From assembly GCA_934670175.1 (NCBI GenBank), contig CAKUOX010000015.1, positions 1 through 44,017 on the forward strand: DNA of 44,017 nucleotides. Direction: 5' to 3'. How positions within the stretch are numbered: position 1 is the first letter of the stretch; each line of letters starts with the position of its first letter. This document shows, in pieces, positions 15,541 to 24,109 of the stretch. The stretch is from an uncultured Clostridia bacterium. Lineage in GTDB: Bacteria > Bacillota > Clostridia > Christensenellales > Aristaeellaceae. The notes under the pieces are model-generated. The model was given only the letters and a program-made list of their open reading frames with translations. It searched no databases and was not told the DNA's origin. The translations under genes and the position numbers were made by a program.

Positions 15541-15687
15541 ATGAATATCAATGCGATGCTGCAAACCCTGCCGCTGATGCTGCGCGGCATGCTTGGCATT
15601 TTTGCCGTCACGGCAGTCATTATACTGGCAATGTATCTGCTCAATTACATTGGGAACAAAAAATCAAATGATGACTCTAAAAATTGA
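15541..15687 (+). CDS. OadG-like small membrane subunit
   Basis: A 48-codon frame opens 12 bases after oadB, with AGGAGG as ribosome binding site. The peptide has one membrane span (RGMLGIFAVTAVIILAMYLL) followed by a short polar tail (NYIGNKKSNDDSKN), as in oxaloacetate decarboxylase gamma subunits, which anchor and assemble the alpha and beta chains. It is shorter than most OadG proteins and lacks their His-rich zinc-binding C-terminus, so it is better called OadG-like. Co-transcription with oadB under the riboswitch is likely. Confidence 0.7.
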   Translation: MNINAMLQTLPLMLRGMLGIFAVTAVIILAMYLLNYIGNKKSNDDSKN

Positions 15688-15723
15688 GCGATCCATGTAA
15701 CCATTTTCCGCCGCCGAAAATCT

Positions 15724-15752
15724 TTGACAGTGCATTGCCCGCGTGCTATAAT
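15724..15752 (+). promoter_or_regulatory. Consensus promoter of the secreted protein at 15794
   Basis: TTGACA (15724-15729) and TATAAT (15747-15752) fit the consensus exactly with a 17-base spacer. Confidence 0.85.
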
Positions 15753-15793
15753 GGTCTGCGGACAATGTATATTCTTAGAAAGAAGGAAGAATT

Positions 15794-16297
15794 ATGAAGA
15801 AAGTGCTTGCAATCCTGATCGCTCTGACGCTGTGCCTGTCCTTTGCAGCGTTTGCCGAGGAGGAGGCCGCGATTCCCGAGGTCACGTCAGAAGTTACATT
15901 TGATGCACAGACCATCGCGCTTGGCGATACCGGCCTGAGTATTCAGATCCCCGCCGAGTGGGTTGTGCAGGAAGCGCCCGAGGGCATTCTGCTGTATGCG
16001 CTCACGCCCGATGGGAGCGTCGGTGTGACGGTGCAGACTGCCGATATGGATTTTGACACCCTGCTCGCCGCGCTGGACGAGGCCGGCGCGACCGAGGACA
16101 TGCTCAATGAGTTCATCATCAACGGCGTATACTGCCTGGCCTACGAAGCCAGTGATCTGGCTGCTTCGTTCTACACCTGGCTGGATGAAGACGCGACCAC
16201 CCTGCTGACCATCGGCTTTACCGCCGCCACCGCCGAGGCGGGCAACTCCATTGGCGACCTGCCCGTGCAGATCTTCGGCAGCCTCGCCGCCGCATAA
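15794..16297 (+). CDS. Secreted protein of unknown function
   Basis: The 167-residue protein has a classical signal peptide (MKKVLAILIALTLCLSFAAFA, cut before Glu22). The mature part is acidic and looks like a PsbP/DUF1795-type fold: a short strand IQIPAEWVVQEAPEG near the start, LLYALTPDGSVGVTVQTAD, and a repeated helix region FDTLLAALDEAGATEDML. That similarity is only by pattern. It is monocistronic, between a consensus promoter and a strong terminator. No enzymatic motif or metal site is apparent. Confidence 0.8.
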   Translation: MKKVLAILIALTLCLSFAAFAEEEAAIPEVTSEVTFDAQTIALGDTGLSIQIPAEWVVQEAPEGILLYALTPDGSVGVTVQTADMDFDTLLAALDEAGATEDMLNEFIINGVYCLAYEASDLAASFYTWLDEDATTLLTIGFTAATAEAGNSIGDLPVQIFGSLAAA

Positions 16298-16332
16298 GGC
16301 GCTTTATTGAAAATACCTCTTTCCCTTATTCG

Positions 16333-16364
16333 CCGCCGCAGCGTTATCGCTGCGGCGGTTTTTT
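16333..16364 (+). terminator. Strong intrinsic terminator
   Basis: CCGCCGCAGCG (16333-16343) pairs with CGCTGCGGCGG (16348-16358) around a TTAT loop, followed by six T. The next 168 bases up to 16532 hold no gene that I can support. Confidence 0.92.
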
Positions 16365-16532
16365 GAAGGACAGGAATTAGTAAAGCCGGAGCTTTGCTGG
16401 TTGGCGCAGCATGGCGACGCCTGTTATGCGAATGGCTTCGGCACGCAACGGAATGCGCCGGTGATTGTTATGTATAAAACATTGCAGAATTGCGCAGCGG
16501 CATCACAGAGCTTCCGTAATAGGCTGCGCCGC

Positions 16533-18809
16533 TCATCTCGGGCGGCGCATGGCGTTGAGCTGGCGGTCGGCCTCATGCAGGAATTCCTTGAGCCGGTTGG
16601 GCTCGCGAATGCTCCTGTGCACCATGTCGGCGAGCACGCGCTCGGTTTCGATCTCGGTGGGGTTGATATGATCCAGGCTGGGCGTGACCTTGCGCTGGCG
16701 GCTGCACTGGAAGGTGCTGTCCGTGTACTGCATCCAGGGATACATGGATATGACCTCCGGCCGGTTTACCACGTTTTTGCGCGGCGAGCCGCCGCCCAGC
16801 AGCGTGTAGGGGATGGCGAGCTCCGGACTGAGCAGATAATCCAGAAAGCGGTAGCATTGCTCGGTTCGGGGTGATTTTACATTGATGCAGTAGTTCCAGC
16901 CGCCCATGGTGGAGATGCCGCCGGGCACGGCGGCGTAGCCGATTTTATCCATGACCTTGGAACGGCCATAGTTGAGCATGTTGCAGGCGTGTATGTCGTA
17001 GCCGATCATCATGGCCGCGTTGCCTTCGGAAAAGATCGTCGGCAGCTGGGGCAGCAGCCAGCTTTCATATTCCGGCGGTGAAAAGCGCACGCACGAAATG
17101 TAATTGCGTATGGCCTGTACATTTTCCTCGGAATAGAGCACCACATTGCCGTAATCGTCATAGATCCTGCCGCCGTAGCTCCAGATGCGCGGGAACACCT
17201 CGGTCAGCATCATTTCAGGATCCCGCGTCGCCATCACCACGCCGTACTGGCAGGGAGAGGCCGGATTGACGCTGCGCGTGAAGAATCCCGCCACAAGCAG
17301 ATATTCGAACCAGCTCTCCGGCGGCTTCAGCGGCCGGTGGTAGCTTTCTGAAAAGCTGTTTTGAAGCACGGGGTTTTCAAACAGGTCGCGCCGATAAAAC
17401 ATCATCTGCGAGCACAGCAGCGACGGCGCGCCGTATATCCGCCCGTGCACCGTGGCTGTGGCGTCGATCAGGTTGGGCACGATCGCGTTCAGCAGCAGCG
17501 GACGCGAGGCGTAATAATCCGTGATGTCGCGAATGATGCCCGCTTCGGCCATCTGCGCCATCCATGAATTATCCAGGTGCACCAGATCATAGCCGCAGTC
17601 GCCGCGCTTCTGTTCCTCCATGACCATGGGAACGATGTCGTATACGGGCAGCAGCTCCAGATCGATGTCGATGCCGGTGCGCTCGGAGATCCAGGGCACG
17701 AGCTGGCGAATGGACAGTGCGCCGGTGTCGATGTCCGGTGAAACGATGCGCAGGTGCTCCGCCGGAGCGGCGCTGCGGCGGACGGGCGCGGGGCGTTGAA
17801 GCGCGCGCAGCACGCCGCCGAGGCGCAGCATGGAAAAATCGTCGCGCAGCTGGCGGATGCGGTATTCATGCGTTTGGGGCGTGCGCAGGCATTCCTGTAG
17901 GAACTGGCATGCCTCCTGCGCCAGACCCTTTACGGAGCGATCCGTGGAAAAGCTGAAGTAAAGCTGGTCGGCGTTGTTCCACTTGCCCTCGCCCAGCGAC
18001 AGGATACAGACGTTCTGGTTCAATATGATGTTCTGGTAATAGGCGGCCTCGATCAGTGCGTCTGCGATCAGGCGGGAGGACGCCAGCATGAACCGCGGAT
18101 ACTTACCCGAGAAAAACATGGTGGTTGCCTGACGGAAGATCAGCTCGCGTGAAACGGGCAGCGCCACGATGCTCGCCGCGTCCACATCGATCGCTGCCGC
18201 CGCCATGGCCTCGCGGTAGCCCTTCACGCAGGCGCGTTCGCTGGAGAATTCCAGCGGGCCTGTCCACAGGCCGATGTGCCGCTCGCCCTGCTCGATCAGC
18301 GCCCGCGTGAGGCGCGCGGCAATATCGTAATTGTCAAAGCCAAAATAGGAAAATTCGCTCACGCCGTTGGGCTGGCGCAGCAGAAAGATCAGCGGCTTTT
18401 CCCGCTGCAGGCTCTGGAAGATCTCGGTATCATCCGGATTGCAGGTGCACAGCAGCACGCCCGCGCACATGGACGAAAAGCAGCCGTTGAGTATGCGCTT
18501 TTCCTCCGCCGGAGAATTATCGCTGAAGGCCAGCGTGACCTGATAGCCGCAGGCGTTCATATCGTGCACCACAGTCTCGGCCAGTGTGGCATAGGTGCCC
18601 TCGCTCAGGTTCGGCAGCACCATGGTCAGCTGCGGCGCGCTCTGCGCCTTCAGCGAGCGCGCCACATGGTTGGGCGTGTAATGCAGCGCGTCTATTGCCG
18701 CGCGGATCGCCTCGCTGCGCGCGGCGCCAACGTATTTCTGATTCAGATAATTTGAAACCGTGCCGATGGAAACGCCGGCCAGCTTTGCCACATCGTATAT
18801 GTTCGCCAT
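16533..18809 (-). CDS. LacI-family repressor fused to an extracellular-type solute-binding protein domain
   Basis: This 758-residue protein joins two units. Residues 1-55 are a LacI helix-turn-helix with hinge (NIYDVAKLAGVSIGTVSNYLN, then NHVARSLK). Residues 60-335 are the LacI/PBP1 effector domain. After a Pro/Ala/Arg linker (336-351), residues 352-758 match sugar-binding proteins of the MalE type (family 1): LRIVSPDI, YDLVHLDNSWMAQMAEAGIIRDIT, RIYGAPSLLCSQMMFYRRDLFENP, PTIFSEGNAAMMIGYD, GGISTMGGWNYCINV. There is no signal peptide, so the binding domain is cytoplasmic and presumably a second sugar sensor. It is divergent from the sugar ABC operon. The start at 18809 is the canonical LacI start; the open frame continues upstream without support. 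Confidence 0.9.
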   Translation of the reverse strand: MANIYDVAKLAGVSIGTVSNYLNQKYVGAARSEAIRAAIDALHYTPNHVARSLKAQSAPQLTMVLPNLSEGTYATLAETVVHDMNACGYQVTLAFSDNSPAEEKRILNGCFSSMCAGVLLCTCNPDDTEIFQSLQREKPLIFLLRQPNGVSEFSYFGFDNYDIAARLTRALIEQGERHIGLWTGPLEFSSERACVKGYREAMAAAAIDVDAASIVALPVSRELIFRQATTMFFSGKYPRFMLASSRLIADALIEAAYYQNIILNQNVCILSLGEGKWNNADQLYFSFSTDRSVKGLAQEACQFLQECLRTPQTHEYRIRQLRDDFSMLRLGGVLRALQRPAPVRRSAAPAEHLRIVSPDIDTGALSIRQLVPWISERTGIDIDLELLPVYDIVPMVMEEQKRGDCGYDLVHLDNSWMAQMAEAGIIRDITDYYASRPLLLNAIVPNLIDATATVHGRIYGAPSLLCSQMMFYRRDLFENPVLQNSFSESYHRPLKPPESWFEYLLVAGFFTRSVNPASPCQYGVVMATRDPEMMLTEVFPRIWSYGGRIYDDYGNVVLYSEENVQAIRNYISCVRFSPPEYESWLLPQLPTIFSEGNAAMMIGYDIHACNMLNYGRSKVMDKIGYAAVPGGISTMGGWNYCINVKSPRTEQCYRFLDYLLSPELAIPYTLLGGGSPRKNVVNRPEVISMYPWMQYTDSTFQCSRQRKVTPSLDHINPTEIETERVLADMVHRSIREPNRLKEFLHEADRQLNAMRRPR

Positions 18810-18837
18810 GAAAACGCTGTCCTCACAATGCCGGATT

Positions 18838-18917
18838 GAAGATAATTGAAGATAATTGAAACGATAATCGTTATTAGTATAATTGCAATTTACAAAAACA
18901 ATTCTATCATATATAAT
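18838..18917. promoter_or_regulatory. Operator and promoter region between the fusion regulator and the sugar ABC operon
   Basis: A tandem repeat GAAGATAATT occurs at 18838-18847 and 18848-18857. It runs into the palindrome AACGATAATCGTT (18860-18872, a central A), which is a candidate operator for the LacI-type regulator. For the rightward operon, TTTACA (18889-18894) and TATAAT (18912-18917) have a 17-base spacer. The operator lies just upstream of this -35 and downstream of the likely -10 of the leftward gene. Confidence 0.6.
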
Positions 18918-18977
18918 CATTTTGTCAAGCAGAATTGTGCGCCTTGATAAATTATTTTCATTGGGAGGAAGAACTGA

Positions 18978-19949
18978 ATGAAAAAGCTCGTTACCCTGAT
19001 GCTGGCCGTCATGCTGGCGCTGTGCGCGTGCGCATATGCCGAAACGACCGATTACACGCAGGTGCCCGAGGGCATGGTGGTTGGCTTCATCAACTACACC
19101 GACGCTTCGGATACCCCCTACAACTTCCACAAGGGCATTGCGGACTGGTGCGAGGCCAACGGCGTGGAGCTGCTGTATGCGGAAGCCAGCGGCGACGCAG
19201 AGGCCATGATGTCCGCGTGCGACAACTTCATTCTCCAGCAGGCCGACGTTATCATCGACAGCAACTGGAACCTGGCGGGCGGCTCTGCGCTGGTGCAGAA
19301 GTGCAACGCGGCCGGCATCCCGCTGATCTCCATCGATACCTATTACGAGGGCGAGAATTCCTATTTCGTCGGTGTGGATAACGACGCGGCCGGCGTGCTC
19401 TCCGGCGAAGCCGCAGTGAAGTACATCAACGAGAAATTCGGCGGCAAGGTGGACTATGTGGTCGTATCCTATTCCGCAGCGCTGGAAGGCATCAATGTGC
19501 GCACAACGAACGCGATCAAGGGCATCCGGGACGCGGGCATCGAGGTGCCGGATGAGAATTACTTCGAGCTGGAATGCGGCACCGGCGACGCGACGCAGAT
19601 GGCGCGCCAGCAGCTGACGGACTGGCTGACCGCGCATCCGACCGGCACCGTTGCGGTCGTGGGCGGCAACTGCGAAATGTGCCTGGGCTTTCAGGCGGCG
19701 ATCGAATCCCAGAACCGCGCCGCGGACTGCGTGATCGTGAGCCATAACTGCGACACCTCCGCGCAGGCGGCCATCGAGGCCGGCAGCGACCTGTGGGTGG
19801 CGGCGGTCGACTACATGCCCTACTACTACGGCGAGACCGCCATGCCTCTGGCCGTGCGTCTGGCAAACGGCGAGCGTCCGGAAGACGTGATGCACTATGT
19901 GCAGATCCGCTACATCGACAAGGACAACTATTCCGAAATCTTCGGCTGA
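18978..19949 (+). CDS. Sugar ABC transporter substrate-binding protein (ribose/galactose type)
   Basis: The 323-residue protein has a signal peptide (MKKLVTLMLAVMLALCACAYA) and belongs to the periplasmic-binding family that includes RbsB. Conserved stretches are VVGFINYTDASDTPYNFHKGIADWCEANG, ACDNFILQQADVIIDSN, GIPLISIDTYYEGE, YFVGVDNDAAGVLSGEAA and late GTVAVVGGNCEMCLGFQAAI. The CAC just before the predicted cut might instead act as a lipobox. It starts a rightward operon under the promoter at 18889-18917, with GGGAGGAAG as ribosome binding site. Which sugar it binds cannot be told. Confidence 0.92.
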   Translation: MKKLVTLMLAVMLALCACAYAETTDYTQVPEGMVVGFINYTDASDTPYNFHKGIADWCEANGVELLYAEASGDAEAMMSACDNFILQQADVIIDSNWNLAGGSALVQKCNAAGIPLISIDTYYEGENSYFVGVDNDAAGVLSGEAAVKYINEKFGGKVDYVVVSYSAALEGINVRTTNAIKGIRDAGIEVPDENYFELECGTGDATQMARQQLTDWLTAHPTGTVAVVGGNCEMCLGFQAAIESQNRAADCVIVSHNCDTSAQAAIEAGSDLWVAAVDYMPYYYGETAMPLAVRLANGERPEDVMHYVQIRYIDKDNYSEIFG

Positions 19950-19970
19950 TCGAGGCCGCAGCGGCATGAA

Positions 19971-20011
19971 GGAGGTGAAGGCGGCGCCTGTCAGGGCGTG
20001 CCTTCGCCTCC
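19971..20011 (+). other. Intercistronic hairpin after the binding-protein gene
   Basis: GGAGGTGAAGGC (19971-19982) pairs with GCCTTCGCCTCC (20000-20011) over 12 bp with one G-U pair. No T-run follows. Such hairpins between binding-protein and ATPase genes often protect the upstream mRNA and favour excess binding protein; that role is inferred. Confidence 0.65.
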
Positions 20012-20042
20012 GTGCGTTGCGGAGAAAGGAAATTGGGAATAA

Positions 20043-21530
20043 ATGCAGACGGTTTTGCGAATGGAGCATATCTCCAAGGCGTTTCCCGGCGTAAAGGCGC
20101 TCAATGATGTGAGCCTGAGCCTGCGGCGCGGAGAGGTGCTGGCGCTGGTGGGAGAGAACGGCGCGGGAAAGTCGACGCTGATGAAGATACTCTCCGGCGC
20201 TTATGTCGCCGATGCGGGCGAAATATACATCGACGAGCAGAAAATGAACTATGCGCGTCCGGCAGAAGCCATGGAGGCGGGTGTGCGCATTATTTATCAG
20301 GAGCTGAACAACCTGCCGCACATGAGCATTGCGGAAAATATCTTTCTCGGGAACTGGCCCAAGAAGGGCGGGCGCGTGGACTATGGCCGCATGAAGCGCG
20401 AGTGCCGCGCGCTGCTGGAGCGCGTATCGCTGGATGTGGATCCGTTCTGCGAGCTGGGAAAGCTGTCCGTGGCGCAGAAGCAGCTGGTGGAGATCGCCAA
20501 GGCGCTCTCGGGCAACTGCAAGGTTCTGGTCATGGATGAGCCGACCTCATCCCTGAACGAAACGGAAACGCAGAATCTGTTTGAAATCATTCGCCAGCTG
20601 TCGGCCGAGGGCAAGGCGATCATTTATATTTCGCACCGTATGGATGAAATATTTGCGATCGCGGACACGGTGGAGGTCATGCGCGACGGCTGTCTGGTGG
20701 GCGTGCATCCGATGCGGGAGATCACGCGAGAGCGGATCATTCAGCTGATGGTCGGACGCGAAATATCGGATATGTACCCCAAGCTCGAGGTGGCACCGGG
20801 TGAGGTGGCGCTGGAGGTAAGGGGATTGACCAACAGCGTGATCCACGATGTGAGCTTCCATGTGCGGCGGGGCGAAATACTGGGTCTGTTCGGCCTGATG
20901 GGCGCGGGGCGCACGAACATATTGGAGGCCATTTTCGGCGCGCGGAAGCTGAGTGCGGGCGAGGTCATACTCGGTAAGCAGCCGGTCAGCATCCATTCTC
21001 CGGCGGAGGCGATGCAGAAGGGGCTGGCATATCTGCCCAGCGAGCGCAAGCTGGACGGCCTGCTGCTGGATCATTCGGTGGCGGAAAATATCGTGCTGGC
21101 CAGCATTGAGCGGCGGCTGGGCGTGCTGCGGCTGAAGCTGAAGCGGGAGATGCAGATCGCGAAGAAATGGATCGCGGAGCTCGGCATCAAAACGCCGAAG
21201 CCCACGTCAGAGGTGCAGTATCTCTCCGGCGGCAACCAGCAGAAGGTGGTTCTGGCCAAGGCGCTGGAAACAGAGCCCGAGATTCTGCTGCTGAACGAGC
21301 CGACGCGCGGCATCGACGTAGGTGCAAAGATCGAAATATATAATTTGATCGAACGGCTCTGCCAGCAGGGCAAGGCCGTGGTGATGATCTCCTCGGAGCT
21401 GCCGGAAATCATGGGCATTTCCGATCGGATCGTCGTGGTATGCGAAGGACGGGTTACCGGCGAGCTCAGCCGGGCGGACTTCAGCTCGGAAGCACTAATG
21501 AATTTGGCGGTAGGAGGAGACGCACAATGA
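20043..21530 (+). CDS. Sugar ABC transporter ATPase, two ABC domains (RbsA/MglA type)
   Basis: The 495-residue protein has two ATP-binding domains. The first has Walker A GENGAGKST (37-45), signature LSVAQKQLVEIAKAL and Walker B VLVMDEPTSSL. The second has a degenerate P-loop GLFGLMGAGRTN and an intact LSGGNQQKVVLAKAL and LLLNEPTRGID, the family's usual asymmetry. It energises uptake through the permease encoded next, with which it overlaps by four bases (ATGA). Context: second gene of the sugar operon. Confidence 0.96.
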   Translation: MQTVLRMEHISKAFPGVKALNDVSLSLRRGEVLALVGENGAGKSTLMKILSGAYVADAGEIYIDEQKMNYARPAEAMEAGVRIIYQELNNLPHMSIAENIFLGNWPKKGGRVDYGRMKRECRALLERVSLDVDPFCELGKLSVAQKQLVEIAKALSGNCKVLVMDEPTSSLNETETQNLFEIIRQLSAEGKAIIYISHRMDEIFAIADTVEVMRDGCLVGVHPMREITRERIIQLMVGREISDMYPKLEVAPGEVALEVRGLTNSVIHDVSFHVRRGEILGLFGLMGAGRTNILEAIFGARKLSAGEVILGKQPVSIHSPAEAMQKGLAYLPSERKLDGLLLDHSVAENIVLASIERRLGVLRLKLKREMQIAKKWIAELGIKTPKPTSEVQYLSGGNQQKVVLAKALETEPEILLLNEPTRGIDVGAKIEIYNLIERLCQQGKAVVMISSELPEIMGISDRIVVVCEGRVTGELSRADFSSEALMNLAVGGDAQ

Positions 21531-22522
21531 ACAGCAGCACGCAAGGTCGGGAAAAGGGTGGGATCCGGCAGTTTATCAACAACAGCGGCACATCGTTCAG
21601 CCTGCTGATCGCGCTGATCATTGCCTGCGCAGTGTATACCATCGTGTCCCCCAAGCATGTGTTCTTTACCATGCGGAATTTTTCAAACATACTGGTCAAT
21701 TCGTCGATCACATCGATCATGGCGGCGGGCTGCACGGTGGCGATGCTGCTGGGCGGCATGGACATTTCGCAGTATGCGATCGCCACGCTCGCGAGCGTGG
21801 TGGCGGCGCTGTGCATACAGTCGGGCATGCCGGTCTGGCTGGCCGTCGTGCTGATGCTGCTGGTGTCGGCGGCGGCGGGCGCGGTCAACAGCGTGTTCGT
21901 GGCGCTGCTGAAAATACCGGCGGTGATCACCACCATGGGCACCATGCAGATATTCCGCGGCGTAGCCTACATCATTTCCAATGCGAAAACGATCATGATA
22001 AACGCGCCGGGCTATCTGGTGGTAGGGCGTTCGTACATCTTTAATGTGATCCCCGTGTCGATCCTGCTGATGCTGGTGGTATATGCGATCACATTCTATG
22101 TGCTCAAGTATACGAGCTTTGGGCGCAAGGTGTTCGCAGTGGGCGGCAATCCTGCAGCGAGCTATCTGAGCGGTATTTCCGCGCCGCGCATCCAGTTTGG
22201 CGCAATGATGTACAGCGCGGTGTGCGCGGGCATCGGCGGCTTCCTGCTCTCGTCGCAGACGGGCGCGGCCATCCCCTCGTCGGGTGCGGGCAGTGAAATG
22301 TCCATTCTGGCGGGCGTTATTCTGGGCGGCATCAGCCTGTCGGGCGGCAAGGGCAAGATCTCCGGCACGGTGCTGGGCGTACTGGTCATCGCCACCATCA
22401 AAAACGGACTGACGCTGTGCAATGTCAATTCCTTTATTCAAATGATCGTCGAGGGCTCGATACTGATCGCCGCCGTGGTGCTGGATCTGCTGCGGAATGG
22501 CGCGTATCGCCGCGCCAGCTGA
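21527..22522 (+). CDS. Sugar ABC transporter permease (RbsC type)
   Basis: The 331-residue protein has about eight to ten hydrophobic segments. Typical RbsC features include FSLLIALIIACAVYTIVSPK at the start, AAGCTVAMLLGGMDISQYAIATLASV, IPAVITTMGTMQIFRGVAYI, YTSFGRKVFAVGGNPAASYLSGI and ILAGVILGGISLSGGKGKI. The start at 21527 overlaps the ATPase stop and follows GGAGGAG. It is the membrane channel of the transporter encoded by the three genes here. Confidence 0.96.
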   Translation: MNSSTQGREKGGIRQFINNSGTSFSLLIALIIACAVYTIVSPKHVFFTMRNFSNILVNSSITSIMAAGCTVAMLLGGMDISQYAIATLASVVAALCIQSGMPVWLAVVLMLLVSAAAGAVNSVFVALLKIPAVITTMGTMQIFRGVAYIISNAKTIMINAPGYLVVGRSYIFNVIPVSILLMLVVYAITFYVLKYTSFGRKVFAVGGNPAASYLSGISAPRIQFGAMMYSAVCAGIGGFLLSSQTGAAIPSSGAGSEMSILAGVILGGISLSGGKGKISGTVLGVLVIATIKNGLTLCNVNSFIQMIVEGSILIAAVVLDLLRNGAYRRAS

Positions 22523-22541
22523 CGTGTCGGGAGGTCGGATC

Positions 22542-23333
22542 ATGCTGAATGCAACTGAAAAAATTGCCGTGCGCTTTAATTTTCACAAGATGGCGCCGCT
22601 GGGCATCGCGGACAGCGATTACCGGCGCATGGCCATGGCGCTGGATCTGAACGAGGGCGAGGTGCGCGCCTACTGCGCGCAGCTGGCGGCGCAGGCGCAA
22701 GCGGCTGCGGCGGAGATCAGGGGCAGCCTGCCCGAGCCGGCGCGCGGGGCACGGATCTGCTTTATCGGCGATTCGCTCACCAGCGAACGCGGCAGCTACC
22801 TGCGCATCGCTCAGCACTGCTTTGCGGGCTGTCCGAATGTGGAGATACTGGACTGCGCCGTCTCGGGCTGGAAGACCTCGGACGTCATATTTGAATATGA
22901 AGGCCGCGTGCCGGAGTTTCGGCCGGACGTTATCCACATGATGCTGGGCACGAACGATGCGCGCAACGCCTATCCCGGCGAGGATGGCAGCACGGCGGGC
23001 GTGGACGGCTATCGCCGGAATATGTCGCGGCTGATACGCTATGGCCTGGCGCTGGGCGCAAGGGTGATCGTTACCACCATACCGCCCACGAAGGCGGCGG
23101 CAGCGCTGCCCGATGGCCGGATTCCCGTGTGGGAGACGCGCCGGTTTAACGCGGAGCTGCGCGCGCTGGCGGGGGAGTATCCGATCGCACTCAACGATAT
23201 GGAGGCCGCGCTTGAGGGCGCGCTCGAGCAGGTGATCGACGATTTTGACAACGTGCACCTGAATGCCGGCGGCCAGCAGATGATCGCGCAGGCGCTTTTG
23301 CCGCTGCTGATCCGCGAAATCAATCGTCTATGA
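22542..23333 (+). CDS. Cytoplasmic SGNH/GDSL-family esterase, copy 1
   Basis: The 263-residue protein has no signal peptide. The SGNH blocks are complete: FIGDSLT with Ser78, CAVSGWKTSD with Gly109, LGTNDARN with Asn138, and DFDNVHLN with Asp236 and His239. The first 65 residues form a helical extension (NFHKMAPLGIADSDYRRM) that recurs in copy 3. SGNH enzymes remove acetyl or other acyl groups from sugars and related compounds. In the same operon as a sugar transporter it probably deacylates the imported compound inside the cell. It begins 19 bases after the permease stop with GGGAGGTC as ribosome binding site. Confidence 0.92.
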   Translation: MLNATEKIAVRFNFHKMAPLGIADSDYRRMAMALDLNEGEVRAYCAQLAAQAQAAAAEIRGSLPEPARGARICFIGDSLTSERGSYLRIAQHCFAGCPNVEILDCAVSGWKTSDVIFEYEGRVPEFRPDVIHMMLGTNDARNAYPGEDGSTAGVDGYRRNMSRLIRYGLALGARVIVTTIPPTKAAAALPDGRIPVWETRRFNAELRALAGEYPIALNDMEAALEGALEQVIDDFDNVHLNAGGQQMIAQALLPLLIREINRL

Positions 23334-23357
23334 GCGCGGCGCGGAAGGAGTATCGGC

Positions 23358-24086
23358 ATGAAAATATGTGAAAAGCTGGCGGCGCGCAGCCAAAATGCCG
23401 GCGCGTGCGCTCCGGTGCTGATCGCCTTCATCGGCGACAGCGTGACCCATGGCTGCTTTGAAGTCTACATGGATCACAAAAACGAGATCGGCGTGGTGTA
23501 CGAGCCGGATCAGGGCTATCCCTATCGCCTGAAACGGCGGCTGGATGCGCTGTATCCCGCAGGAAGCGTCAGCATACTTAATGCGGGCGTATCCGGCGAA
23601 ACGGCGGCGGACGGCGCGCGGCGGCTCGAGCGCGACGTACTTGCGCGCAGGCCGGATCTGGTGGTCATTGCCTTTGCGCTGAACGATTCCATGGCGCCGG
23701 ACGTCGAGGCCGGACTGGCGGCCTATCGCGCCGCGATGGCCGATATGATCGCGCGCGTGCGCGAAAGCGGCGCAGAATGTATCGTGCAGACGCCGAGCCA
23801 TATGTGTGCCTACGTTCCATCGGCCGTGAAGGACGCGCAGCTGCGCGAAATCGCTGCGCAGGCGGCGCAGGTGCAGAACACGGGCGTGCTGGCCAGATAT
23901 GCGCAGGCGGCGCGCGAAGCGGCTGCGGCACAGGGCGTGCCGGTGGCCGATGCGTTTGCGGTATGGGAGCGCATGGCACGCTGCGGCGTAGATACCACGG
24001 CGCTGCTCGCCAACCATATCAACCATCCGACGCGCCAGGCGCACGACATATTCGTGGCCGCGCTGCTGGATGTGATCTTAAAATAG
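23358..24086 (+). CDS. Cytoplasmic SGNH/GDSL-family esterase, copy 2
   Basis: The 242-residue protein has IAFIGDSVTHG with Ser28, ILNAGVSGETA with Gly80, FALNDS with Asn109, and a C-terminal NHINHPTRQAHD with catalytic His223. In place of the usual Asp three residues before that His it has His220, so the last catalytic position departs from DxxH; NHPT-type ends occur in other members. It is less like copies 1 and 3 and lacks their helical extension. It starts 24 bases after copy 1 and belongs to the same operon. Confidence 0.9.
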   Translation: MKICEKLAARSQNAGACAPVLIAFIGDSVTHGCFEVYMDHKNEIGVVYEPDQGYPYRLKRRLDALYPAGSVSILNAGVSGETAADGARRLERDVLARRPDLVVIAFALNDSMAPDVEAGLAAYRAAMADMIARVRESGAECIVQTPSHMCAYVPSAVKDAQLREIAAQAAQVQNTGVLARYAQAAREAAAAQGVPVADAFAVWERMARCGVDTTALLANHINHPTRQAHDIFVAALLDVILK

Positions 24087-24109
24087 CTTATGCGAGGAAG
24101 TGTAACCCA

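Noticed and set aside
18810..20321. Upstream extension of the LacI-fusion frame to 20321
   Set aside because: The extension crosses the divergent binding-protein gene and has no family match; the canonical LacI start is at 18809.
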